Positions 33,122 to 41,906 of a stretch of 42,559 bases of DNA are shown piece by piece (position 1 is the stretch's first letter; the number at the start of each line of letters is the position of its first letter). The translations under genes were made by a program, and so were the position numbers. Location: NCBI GenBank assembly GCA_023262495.1, contig JALRAS010000012.1:1-42559 (forward strand). The letters run 5' to 3'. The notes beneath the pieces were generated by a model that saw only the letters and a program-made list of their open reading frames with translations, was not told where the DNA came from and did not search any database. The stretch comes from Bacteroidia bacterium. GTDB lineage: Bacteria > Bacteroidota > Bacteroidia > UBA4408.

Positions 33122-35782
33122 TTATCGAACAAGTACCACCCTACCATTATAGGTTCTACTAATTCCTTTTATATCGATTACTTTCAGCAAATATACATAA
33201 GCGCCTTGAGGAGACTCTACTCCTTCAAACCTTCCATCCCAGACAGCTTCAGGGCCTGTACTAGAAAAAACAATTTCACCCCAACGGTTAAAAATCTGCA
33301 TTACATACTCCTTAATGCCTATGCTTGATGGCTTGAATTTATCATTTAATCCATCGCCATTAGGTGTGAATGCATCAGGAATAAATAGTCTGAACTCGGG
33401 AGAAATGTATACGGTTATGCTGATACTATCTGTACAATCAAATTCATTTTTCACTATTTGAGTCACTCGAAAAAAGCCCGTGTCACTGAAAGTATGTGTA
33501 TAACTGCAATCTTCAACATAGGTACCATCACTAATTCTTAAGGCACAAAAGATACTTTGCTTGGACGTATCGGTAAAAGTAATTATAGGTTCAAAAATAC
33601 TGGCCTCATTGGGAGATGCGATGAACCCTGCCTGAGGATTAGGATATACAGTCACTGCATTGGGATACACAAAAGTTGAAGTATCCACACAACCGGTTGT
33701 GGTAACGATGGTTAGTGTAAGGGTGTAACTACCCGGGATGTTGTATTCATGTGCAGGTTTTTGCACATCTGTGCTGCTATTATCACCTAAATTCCATTGG
33801 TATAGATATGGGGTTGCAGCCACGCTGCTGTCAATCAATTCAACAAATACAGGACTACAACCGGTACCACCAATGATTCCAAAATTTGCCATGGGACTCG
33901 GATACAATCCCACTGAGTCGGTAATAGTTTTTAAGCACCCATATTGACTGACTGATAAGGAAACAGGAAAAACTCCTAATTGATTATAAACTACATCTTG
34001 TGGCGCTTGCAAATTACTTTGATTGAGGGAGGCATTAGGCCCAAAGTTCCAATCAAAAACAGCATCTGTGGTGTAAGCCCCGGTGGCGTTAAAATCAAAA
34101 CTATTCCCCGCAAAACATTGGTCACCTGCTCCTGAAATACTTGGATTGAGTAGCGGGAATACCCAAAATAAAATGGATGCTGTATCACTGCATATACCCT
34201 GATTAGTGGCCACAAGGGTAATATTATAAACCCCGGAATCAGGATAAATGTAAGTTGGCTGAAACAAATTACTGGTATCTGAACTGATACCCGGAACACC
34301 AAAGTCCCAATGCCAATTGGAAGCATTAATAGAGTTATTTCCGAAATCAATTTGATAACCCACGCAGTATTGATTTACCGAGGAAATATCTGCAACCGGT
34401 CGGAGAACAGTAAGTACATTTCCATTGCCGCTGTATGTTTCAGTGCAACCATATTGAGAAATAGTTAAACTAACCGAGTTGCTTCCTAAATTTGAGAAGC
34501 TTATATCCGTGGGGTTTTGCTGAGTGCTTGTTTGAGGGGTTGCATTACTTCCAAAATCCCATAAAAAGGTGGCATCTGATGAAAAGCTGCCCCCCGCAAT
34601 AAAATCAAAACTGTTGTTGTCAAAACATTGCGGAGCAGGTGAAACAATATTTGGATCTAACAACGGATAAACCTCAAAAACAGAATATGCCGTATCGTAG
34701 CAATTGCCGCTTGGGTCATAAGCAACCAACATTACCGTATAAGTTCCTGTGTCGGCATAGGTGTAACTGGTTGAGATTGAGTTTGAGGTATCGGCAAGGG
34801 TAGCTGGGTCACCAAAATTCCAGAAGTAAGTATTCGAATTGACACTGGCTGCCCCACTGAAATTGACCGTGTTTCCATTACAAAAAGTAGTTTGCGCAGG
34901 AATAGAGGCAATAGCAGCATCACAAAATAAAATGTTGAACTGAAAATCTCTTTTATTGGTGCTTAACAACACCCCGTTTCTATATTCGCTCACGCAAACA
35001 CCAACTACATATTGTCCAATATTTGTCGGGGTTCCGTTTAAGTAACCTGTATTGGCATTGATGGCAAAGGCTGGTGAAGCATCAATGGGATAGGCTCCTG
35101 AATATCCACCCAAAAAAGTAACCAACGGAAAAGGAGGTGGATCTGGAGGATTGGGCGCAGGGCTGGCGGTGGAACCACCTGTGTATGGGTCACATAAACT
35201 ATATACAAGCAAATCACCATCAGGATCGGTAGCTACGTGATCAAAATTAAAATTGACATTACTGCATAAAAACAGTGGGGGAAAATTGGTAAACCTTGGG
35301 CTGCTGTTGCAGTTTGCAAGTCCAGGGTCAGGAATATGTGCCAAATAACTTGCACCGGTTGATCCCGGGTCAAATAAATTGGTGATTGTTCCATTACGAC
35401 AACAACGTTGGTAAACAATATTATATCCACCCGCTAAAGGCGGTAAATTAACAACTTCTTCATAAATCGCCTCTTCTACACAAACATTGGTTGGTGGCAC
35501 AAGGCAGGGACTAATTACTACCGGAGGTATAGGATTAGGGCCAGTGTAAAACATCTCGATAGTGTTCACAAGCGTTCCCGATGCATTGTAAATACCAACA
35601 GCTGCAGGGGAATCAAATGGCGCTTGCCCATTAAAACAATCGCGATAGAGCTTTAGCGTAATGCGATAGTTGTTGTTGCCTAAACAAGTATAATAAATTT
35701 CTCCCCCAACTATATGAGTTGCCGAGACCTGCATCCCTATCAGGAGAGAAATCAATAATATAAAGTACTTGCTTACACTCAA
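33122..35782 (-). CDS. PKD-repeat surface protein with T9SS type B sorting domain
   Basis: An 886-residue secreted protein starting with TTG; the next Met lies inside the signal peptide (MSVSKYFILLISLLIGMQVSA). Residues ~22-290 begin ATHIVGGEIYYTCLG and NYRITLKLYRDC, a Cys-rich module common at the N-terminus of Bacteroidota T9SS proteins. Then come about six PKD-type domains (FWNFGDP, FLWDFGS, WHWDFGV, FDWNFGP, YQWNLGD...), four of which form a duplicated A-B-A-B block. The end is a type B sorting domain: FIPDAFTPNGDGLNDKFKP ... MQIFNRWGEIVF ... GAYVYLLKVID. It should be exported by T9SS and held at or released from the cell surface; adhesion is a family-level guess. Last gene of a three-gene leftward operon. 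Confidence 0.9.
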   Translation of the reverse strand: MSVSKYFILLISLLIGMQVSATHIVGGEIYYTCLGNNNYRITLKLYRDCFNGQAPFDSPAAVGIYNASGTLVNTIEMFYTGPNPIPPVVISPCLVPPTNVCVEEAIYEEVVNLPPLAGGYNIVYQRCCRNGTITNLFDPGSTGASYLAHIPDPGLANCNSSPRFTNFPPLFLCSNVNFNFDHVATDPDGDLLVYSLCDPYTGGSTASPAPNPPDPPPFPLVTFLGGYSGAYPIDASPAFAINANTGYLNGTPTNIGQYVVGVCVSEYRNGVLLSTNKRDFQFNILFCDAAIASIPAQTTFCNGNTVNFSGAASVNSNTYFWNFGDPATLADTSNSISTSYTYADTGTYTVMLVAYDPSGNCYDTAYSVFEVYPLLDPNIVSPAPQCFDNNSFDFIAGGSFSSDATFLWDFGSNATPQTSTQQNPTDISFSNLGSNSVSLTISQYGCTETYSGNGNVLTVLRPVADISSVNQYCVGYQIDFGNNSINASNWHWDFGVPGISSDTSNLFQPTYIYPDSGVYNITLVATNQGICSDTASILFWVFPLLNPSISGAGDQCFAGNSFDFNATGAYTTDAVFDWNFGPNASLNQSNLQAPQDVVYNQLGVFPVSLSVSQYGCLKTITDSVGLYPSPMANFGIIGGTGCSPVFVELIDSSVAATPYLYQWNLGDNSSTDVQKPAHEYNIPGSYTLTLTIVTTTGCVDTSTFVYPNAVTVYPNPQAGFIASPNEASIFEPIITFTDTSKQSIFCALRISDGTYVEDCSYTHTFSDTGFFRVTQIVKNEFDCTDSISITVYISPEFRLFIPDAFTPNGDGLNDKFKPSSIGIKEYVMQIFNRWGEIVFSSTGPEAVWDGRFEGVESPQGAYVYLLKVIDIKGISRTYNGRVVLVR

Positions 35783-35830
35783 TTATCTTTTTATTTGCTA
35801 AACAAGTTTTAATAAAAAAGGTTCCGTTTT

Positions 35831-38800
35831 TTATTTCATCAATTGGAAAAACCCTTTCTTAGGATCGATGGTTCCCAATTCCAAAGTGAAATAATAAACA
35901 CCCGGATTTAAATCAGCCGGAGACCAATTATTTTGATAATTATCGGATTGATAAACTCTATTACCCCAGCGATTAAAAACCTCTAACTTAGGCTGAGGGA
36001 AAAGCTCTAAATTTTCGAATACTAAAAACTGATTTTCGCCATCTCCGTTTGGTGTAATGATGTTTGGCACTACCACATCACAATCGGTTCTGAGTGGCAC
36101 GCTAACTTCATCAATGGCAGTATTGCCGCATAAATCTGTAACAGTAACGTTATAAGTTACCGTGTAATCTATAATTGGACTAATAGACACTGCATTATTA
36201 CCTGGAAAGCCAGCAAGGGTAACCAAATCTTGCCATAAATAGCTGTAAGTTCCTGCGCCACCATCAGCAATAACGCTCAAGGTAATTGGATTTCCCGGGC
36301 AAACAGTGGTATCAGGACTTGCAACAGCTGTAAGCTGACTATAAGTTTGCACATTCAAAGTGATGCTATCGGTTACAGGTGATTGCTGACAAGCATCAGC
36401 CATAGTAAGATAGTAAGTAGTAGTTACAGAGGGCTGAGCAATTGCTGCTGAATCTCCTCCCAATGGCACTGCTCCTGCACTCCATGTAAACGTGTATGGT
36501 CTGCGACCATTGCTGAATATTGGCTCAAGCTCGGTTCCAACATTTGGACAAGGCACGGTAATATCTTGCCCCAGGTCGAGTGTGATTGGCAAATAAGGCA
36601 CCACAGTAGCCGTTACGTTAAACTGAACAGGCGCAGTACCGCAAGCATCAGTTACAACAAGCACATAGGTGGTTGATTGGGTAAGGTTATTGGGCGTTGT
36701 ATAGGTACTACCTGTTCCCACCGGTGCACCGTTTAAAGTCCAAGCATAGGTGTAACCCGGGAAACCGCCCGATGCTTGTGCAGTAAGCGTACTCGCCTGA
36801 TTTGGACACAAAATTTGTGTAGCATTTGTAGTTGCTGTAATCGGTGAGGCCGTTGGCACGTTTACCGTGATGGTTTGAGAAACAGGCTGAGAACTGCAAG
36901 AATCTGTTACAGTGTAAGTGTAAGTTGTTGTAGAACCCGGATTTACTGTTATGGTTGCGGCAGTATCACCTGTATTCCACACAACAGTATAGGGAGGATA
37001 ACCACCAATAAATGAAGAATTAATGGTAACTGCATCACCCGGACAAGTAATATTATAGGTGGATTGCGCATTTGTGATAATTGGAGCAAGCGGGAAAATC
37101 ATAATACTATCGGTTACGATTGAACTCAAACCGCAACCCACTTGAAAGTATGATATCACAATTGACTCATCAGGTTCCGCCACGCCATCATTAACTGCAC
37201 TTACAGTAAACTGAATTTGATTTTGACCGGGAAGGAAAACGATGGTGTCATTGAGTGCGTTGTAGTCGGTGCCAGCAATTGCTGTACCGGTTATAGTTAT
37301 TGGAAGAATTAGGGTATCTGCAGCAGCACCCGGACGGGTAAAATCAATAATTGCTGTACCGCAACCTTCAACAATAGAATTGTTGATGCCTGCAGTGATA
37401 ATATCCAGATTGATAGGTGTTCCGATACTTACAAAAACAGAGTCAATTGCTATAAGGCTTCCGCATCCATCATTGATCTGTACGATATAGGTTGTGTCTT
37501 GTACCCCAATTACGTTAATATTCGGGCTAAATCCAACAAACGTACCTCCAAGTATCCAAGCAAAATTGTAGGGGGGGAATCCACCTGAACCTACAGCACT
37601 TAATGTTGCGCTAGATCCTACAGGGATGCATATATCAGCTGCTGAAACCTCTAATGGAAGACCAGGGGGAACATTCACAGTAATGGAGTCAGTTACAGGT
37701 ATTCCGTAACATGTATCAGTTACTGTGTAATAGTATGTTGTTGTGGTGGTTCCTGGGTTAACTTGAATGGCTGTTGCAGTATCTCCAGTATTCCATACTA
37801 CCGTATAGGGTGGGTAACCACCACTGAACTGTGCGGTAAGTATAATTGGGGAGTTTGGACAAATAATTGCTGTATCGGGAGCATTGGCTGTTACAGGCGC
37901 AACGGGTACAATCCAAATACTTGAGGTAATTAAAAAAGACCCACAAATATCTTGTGTAAAAGAGATAATGATCGACTCAGGACCTTCACTGATACCGTCA
38001 TTGTTTGGGATGATAGGCATCACAACAGTATTCTCTCCCGGCAAGAAAGTAATAGTATCGGGCAATGCATTGTAATCTGTTCCCTCAATAGCTGTACCTG
38101 AAACTGTAATTGGGAGCGATAGCGTGTCGGCCACAGAACCTGGTCTGTAAAATGTAAAAGCCGCTTGTGAACATCCCTCAACAATAGTAGTATCTCCGTT
38201 TAGTGTATTGGATACAACTGAAACAGCATTGGAAGTAAAACTCAAGGCCTCTAAAAATACCCCTGAATCGAGTGTGCCATCTGAACCATCTGCAATTGCT
38301 AATCTAATGTGATAGGTTTCACCACAAATAACCGGTGATACCGCTGTAAATACTGTGGTAAATCCATTCAAAGAAACAGAGGCCTGACCTGTATTTGAGA
38401 TGTAATATTGACCATTTAGGTTTGGTTGAACAGAACTAATCGTAATAGGTAAAGGCGGATTGGTTCCGGGAACCACTGCAATATTTTGAGAATTTCCGGA
38501 ATAAGGACCGTTTATCCCGGGACCACTAATAAAGAATCCAAAAACATCGTTAAAGGTACTGTTGATCCATTGAGTATATTCATCTGACCCAAAAACATAA
38601 CGGAATTTTACTGTGTCGGCAGCCGGCACAAAATCGAATTCCAAAATGGCAACATCATTGGTTGAAGAAACACTAAATGTTTGGCCGATTAGCGGAGGGA
38701 CTGAGTTGGCCAAAGTAAGCAAATCAGGATCAGAACCACCTAAAGGGGCTCCCGTGGGAATTCCTACAGGTGAAAGCGCCTGCACATTTCCAGTTGACAT

Positions 38801-39058
38801 CACGATACCACTATCGAGGCCTAAGTTGGAATTTACCCCATTGAAAAAACCAAGTTGAATCGATTCGCCACCTGCGGGAGTAAAAGTAATGTTACTTGCT
38901 GTAACACCCGCGCCCAATAGGATGTTATTTACCAAACTTTGAGCAGCACTTGGGGTATTATAAGCCGTGGTGCTCACTGTAAGTTGTGCCTTAGTAACCG
39001 AAACTGTGGCGAGACACAGTGCTAAAACAAAATTGAAAAGTGATTTATTTATTTTCAT
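35831..39058 (-). CDS. choice-of-anchor-L protein with Calx-beta and Ig-like repeats, T9SS type B
   Basis: A 1075-residue secreted protein. Signal peptide ~1-24 (VSVTKAQ). Residues ~25-280 are the choice-of-anchor-L domain (SLVNNILLGAGVTASNI, NSNLGLDSGIVMSTGNV, KFRYVFGSDEYTQW, FNDVFGFFISGPG). A Calx-beta module (~293-385) and Ig/PKD-like modules follow; the pair is repeated at ~561-735 (ITFLPGENTV vs IVFLPGQNQI; GGYPPYTVVWNTGDTA in both). More Ig-like modules run to ~990, and the end is a type B sorting domain (PNIITPNGDGENQFL ... LEVFNRWGNRVYQS ... PGVYYFTLELG). Likely a cell-surface adhesin or matrix protein. It follows its paralogue by 13 bases. Confidence 0.92.
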   Translation of the reverse strand: MKINKSLFNFVLALCLATVSVTKAQLTVSTTAYNTPSAAQSLVNNILLGAGVTASNITFTPAGGESIQLGFFNGVNSNLGLDSGIVMSTGNVQALSPVGIPTGAPLGGSDPDLLTLANSVPPLIGQTFSVSSTNDVAILEFDFVPAADTVKFRYVFGSDEYTQWINSTFNDVFGFFISGPGINGPYSGNSQNIAVVPGTNPPLPITISSVQPNLNGQYYISNTGQASVSLNGFTTVFTAVSPVICGETYHIRLAIADGSDGTLDSGVFLEALSFTSNAVSVVSNTLNGDTTIVEGCSQAAFTFYRPGSVADTLSLPITVSGTAIEGTDYNALPDTITFLPGENTVVMPIIPNNDGISEGPESIIISFTQDICGSFLITSSIWIVPVAPVTANAPDTAIICPNSPIILTAQFSGGYPPYTVVWNTGDTATAIQVNPGTTTTTYYYTVTDTCYGIPVTDSITVNVPPGLPLEVSAADICIPVGSSATLSAVGSGGFPPYNFAWILGGTFVGFSPNINVIGVQDTTYIVQINDGCGSLIAIDSVFVSIGTPINLDIITAGINNSIVEGCGTAIIDFTRPGAAADTLILPITITGTAIAGTDYNALNDTIVFLPGQNQIQFTVSAVNDGVAEPDESIVISYFQVGCGLSSIVTDSIMIFPLAPIITNAQSTYNITCPGDAVTINSSFIGGYPPYTVVWNTGDTAATITVNPGSTTTYTYTVTDSCSSQPVSQTITVNVPTASPITATTNATQILCPNQASTLTAQASGGFPGYTYAWTLNGAPVGTGSTYTTPNNLTQSTTYVLVVTDACGTAPVQFNVTATVVPYLPITLDLGQDITVPCPNVGTELEPIFSNGRRPYTFTWSAGAVPLGGDSAAIAQPSVTTTYYLTMADACQQSPVTDSITLNVQTYSQLTAVASPDTTVCPGNPITLSVIADGGAGTYSYLWQDLVTLAGFPGNNAVSISPIIDYTVTYNVTVTDLCGNTAIDEVSVPLRTDCDVVVPNIITPNGDGENQFLVFENLELFPQPKLEVFNRWGNRVYQSDNYQNNWSPADLNPGVYYFTLELGTIDPKKGFFQLMK

Positions 39059-39071
39059 ATGTATGTGATGT

Positions 39072-41459
39072 TTATCTTATTAATGTTACTGATCCTATTT
39101 TATCATACAATCTTCCTGACAAACTTTTTGCCGAGATTCTGTATGAATATACACCTTCAGGAACGTTTTTGCCTTCCCAAAAATAATTATTTAAGTTATT
39201 CCCATTGTTGTAAATAATTCCTCCCCAGCGGTCGAAGATAGTAAAATTTAATTCTTTCACCCCTTGCCCTCTTATTTCCCAAATATCATTTAATCCATCA
39301 TTGTTTGGTGTAAAGGCATTTGGAATCAATACGCGTAAATCAGGATTTACCCATACCACATTCACCACTGTGTCTATACAACCACTTGTATCCTTCATCA
39401 CCAATTGCACTTGATAACTTCCACTGTCTTGAAAAATATGTTCAGTGTGCAAATTTAATGAAGTTGTGCCATCTGCAAAATCCCACCAATTATTCATAGG
39501 ATTGATAGAATTATTGGTAAAGATAATATGATAATCGTCCTCCGGATCGGCATGGTAGCTGTAATCAGCAACCGGATAATTAAGTGATACCTGCACATTT
39601 GCAGTAGCCAAGCTGCCGCAACTATCGCTAACAGTAACTATATAAACAGAATTGTTAGTAGGGGAAACCGTAATTTCAGGAGCAGTTGATGTCACATTTG
39701 TCCAGCTGTACTCATAATTAGCAACACCTCCAAATACCTGAACACTTGCTGTAGCTGATTCTCCCAAGCATATTTTTATTTCCTCCGGTAAAAATGCAGT
39801 GAGCGGATTAACCTCTATCAAATTAATTCGTACTGTATCATAACCATGTAAAATGTTACAAGCATCGGTAACCTCAATCACATACCACTGATCTTCAGGA
39901 GTAATAAAAGTTGCTGTGCTACCCGGTGTGAAAGGATTTTGCCATGTAAAATTATAGGGAGGCGTTCCTCCTGTGGCTGAGGATGTAAAAGTTACAGGTT
40001 GATTGGGACAAACAATATCTTGATCTGAGGAGGCAGTTACAATAATTGGGGCTACAACCGGAACGTTTACGACAACCGTATCATAATCAAAAACTTGCTG
40101 ACAGGTATCTTGCACCATTACCACATAAGAAGTGGTTACTAAAGGATTTACTGTAATGCTTCGTGTACTTCCTAAACCATTTTGCCAGGTGTAAAAGTAA
40201 CCGGGAATTCCACCAATGGCGGAAGCATGTAACACTGCAGGATCACCGGCACAATTCAGGGTAGTATCATTACCGGCATTGGCTGTAATGGCAGGAACAT
40301 CAGCAATATACATATTGATGCTAGAAATTAATGTAGAGCAGGCACCGCCAATAGTAGTGATGGTAATAGTATCTAAACCTTCTGCGAGGTTGTCTTGATA
40401 GGCATTAATATTAATAAATGCCGACTGTTGCCCGGGCATGTATACCAAGCTATCGGCAAAATTAGTGTAGTCACCATTATTGGGAGTACCACTAATAATA
40501 AAGTGAACGGTATCACCCAGCGTAACATCGCCTGGTCTCATCATTTCAATACTTGCAACCCCACATCCTTCATAAAGTATCGAATCTGTTCCTCCGATAC
40601 TAACAGAGCCGGTTAGTTGCACCCCTTGGCTGCTGAAGCTGTTCGCCTCCAAAAACACCTTTGAATCAAGAGCGCTATCAGATCCATCGGCAATCGCAAT
40701 TCTAATATGATAAGTAAGTCCGCAAGTTACGGGTGACATTGCTGTTAGCACCGTGGTAAATCCATTTAATCCCACTGTAGTATTGCCCGGATTATCGATA
40801 TAATATTGTCCGTTTAAGGCAGGTTGAACCGAACTGATGGTAATTGGCAGTGGGGGATTGGAATTGGGCACCACGGCAATGTTTTGAGAATTTCCCGCGT
40901 ATGGTCCGTTGATGCCTGGACCACTGATGAAGAATCCAAAAACATCGTTAAAGCTTGTGTTGATGAATAATTGATACTCATTAGAACCAAACACATAACG
41001 AAATTTAACGGTGTCCGATGAAGGAACAAAATCGAACTCTAATACTGACACATCATAAACACCATTTACGCTAAAAACTTGATTAATCAGCGGAGGAACA
41101 GAGTTGGCTACGTTAAGAAGGTCGGGATAAATGATTGCGTTAAAGTTACCAACCCCTCCTATAAAACTATTGGGCATGGCATCAAGTACATTGCCGCTGC
41201 TCAATACAATTCCGCTATCTAAACCTAGATTAGAATTACTTCCATTAAAATATCCTAATTGAAGAGAAGAATTTGCTGCCGGAGTAAAAACAATGTTGCT
41301 TGCGGTAACACCTGTTCCTAGTAATACATTGTTTACTAAACTTGTGGCCGGATCAGGGGTGACATAATTGGTTGTGTTTACAACCAATTGAGCTTTCAAA
41401 TTAAATTGAAAAAGCAGCGATAGCGCAACCGAAGCAATAAATTTGAAACGATTTTTCAT
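39072..41459 (-). CDS. choice-of-anchor-L protein, T9SS type B (paralogue of the downstream gene)
   Basis: A 795-residue secreted protein. Signal peptide ~1-23 (LFQFNLKAQ). Its first ~280 residues are a close paralogue of the next gene's anchor-L domain, with whole stretches identical (for example NDVFGFFISGPGINGPY and YHIRIAIADGSDS vs YHIRLAIADGSDG). Then a degenerate Calx-beta-like module (LVYMPGQQSAFININAYQDNLAEG), four Ig/PKD-like modules (GGIPGYFYTWQNG, GGTPPYNFTWQN, GGVANYEYSWTN, then a PKD WWDFADGTTSLNLHTEHIFQDSG) and a type B sorting domain (LIPNAFTPNNDGLNDIWEI ... FTIFDRWGGIIYN). First gene of the operon. A weak -7 box lies ~66 bases upstream. Confidence 0.92.
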   Translation of the reverse strand: MKNRFKFIASVALSLLFQFNLKAQLVVNTTNYVTPDPATSLVNNVLLGTGVTASNIVFTPAANSSLQLGYFNGSNSNLGLDSGIVLSSGNVLDAMPNSFIGGVGNFNAIIYPDLLNVANSVPPLINQVFSVNGVYDVSVLEFDFVPSSDTVKFRYVFGSNEYQLFINTSFNDVFGFFISGPGINGPYAGNSQNIAVVPNSNPPLPITISSVQPALNGQYYIDNPGNTTVGLNGFTTVLTAMSPVTCGLTYHIRIAIADGSDSALDSKVFLEANSFSSQGVQLTGSVSIGGTDSILYEGCGVASIEMMRPGDVTLGDTVHFIISGTPNNGDYTNFADSLVYMPGQQSAFININAYQDNLAEGLDTITITTIGGACSTLISSINMYIADVPAITANAGNDTTLNCAGDPAVLHASAIGGIPGYFYTWQNGLGSTRSITVNPLVTTSYVVMVQDTCQQVFDYDTVVVNVPVVAPIIVTASSDQDIVCPNQPVTFTSSATGGTPPYNFTWQNPFTPGSTATFITPEDQWYVIEVTDACNILHGYDTVRINLIEVNPLTAFLPEEIKICLGESATASVQVFGGVANYEYSWTNVTSTAPEITVSPTNNSVYIVTVSDSCGSLATANVQVSLNYPVADYSYHADPEDDYHIIFTNNSINPMNNWWDFADGTTSLNLHTEHIFQDSGSYQVQLVMKDTSGCIDTVVNVVWVNPDLRVLIPNAFTPNNDGLNDIWEIRGQGVKELNFTIFDRWGGIIYNNGNNLNNYFWEGKNVPEGVYSYRISAKSLSGRLYDKIGSVTLIR

Positions 41460-41524
41460 GGTGTTCCTTTTGATCCTACTAATAATTAACGTTTTTTAAT
41501 TAATGTTCGTTAGTATAATCTTTG

Positions 41525-41533
41525 GTAAAGATA
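41525..41533 (-). promoter_or_regulatory. weak candidate -7 element (TATCTTTAC) for the T9SS operon
   Basis: One mismatch (A for G) to TAnnTTTGY on the minus strand, with a TTG about 22 bases further upstream. It would give a leader of about 60 bases before the ATG at 41459. Confidence 0.3.
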
Positions 41534-41858
41534 TAAAAAAATTAATTCATCCCCTCAATTGATAATTTATACCCCCACCAATTACTGTTCAGTCCCAAGA
41601 TTTCTGTTCACACCGATGTGAAATAAATAATGACCATAATTTACTTTTACCGATATAATTCTTCAATCATTATTTATCGCTTGATGATTTTAAATTATTG
41701 GTCATATTTAACAAGCACATTGCCGTAAAATATAGCTTGAGTAGCTCCTAATAGTTTTTTGGGACTGATATTAATAGCGTGCTGGAATTATAGGAAACTC
41801 AATTCATTTTCAGTTATAAACGATGGTTTGTAAAAACAAAGAATATTAAGGGAAGTGC
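41534..41858. other. intergenic region with no recognisable gene
   Basis: About 325 AT-rich bases between the T9SS operon and the GAPDH terminator, both on the minus strand. I see only short open frames without family resemblance, no tandem repeats, and no clear RNA fold. Confidence 0.5.
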
Positions 41859-41889
41859 AAAAAAAAGCCTGACGAATTCAGGCTTTTTT
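41859..41889. terminator. intrinsic terminator of the GAPDH gene
   Basis: A GCCTGA stem (41867-41872), a CGAAT loop and TCAGGC (41878-41883), flanked by A8 on the left and T6 on the right, so the stem extends through A-T pairs. Read on the minus strand it is a GC hairpin followed by eight Ts, 18 bases past the GAPDH stop. It can work in both directions. Confidence 0.9.
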
Positions 41890-41906
41890 GAAAATTTACA
41901 AACCGA

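Noticed and set aside
33991-34350. 119-residue frame inside the PKD gene
   Set aside because: Same-strand out-of-frame shadow; repetitive low-complexity translation of the PKD repeats.
35831-39058. Repeated blocks considered as a CRISPR-like or tandem DNA repeat array
   Set aside because: The repeats are long, diverged and in frame, encoding Calx-beta and Ig-like protein modules; no spacer structure.
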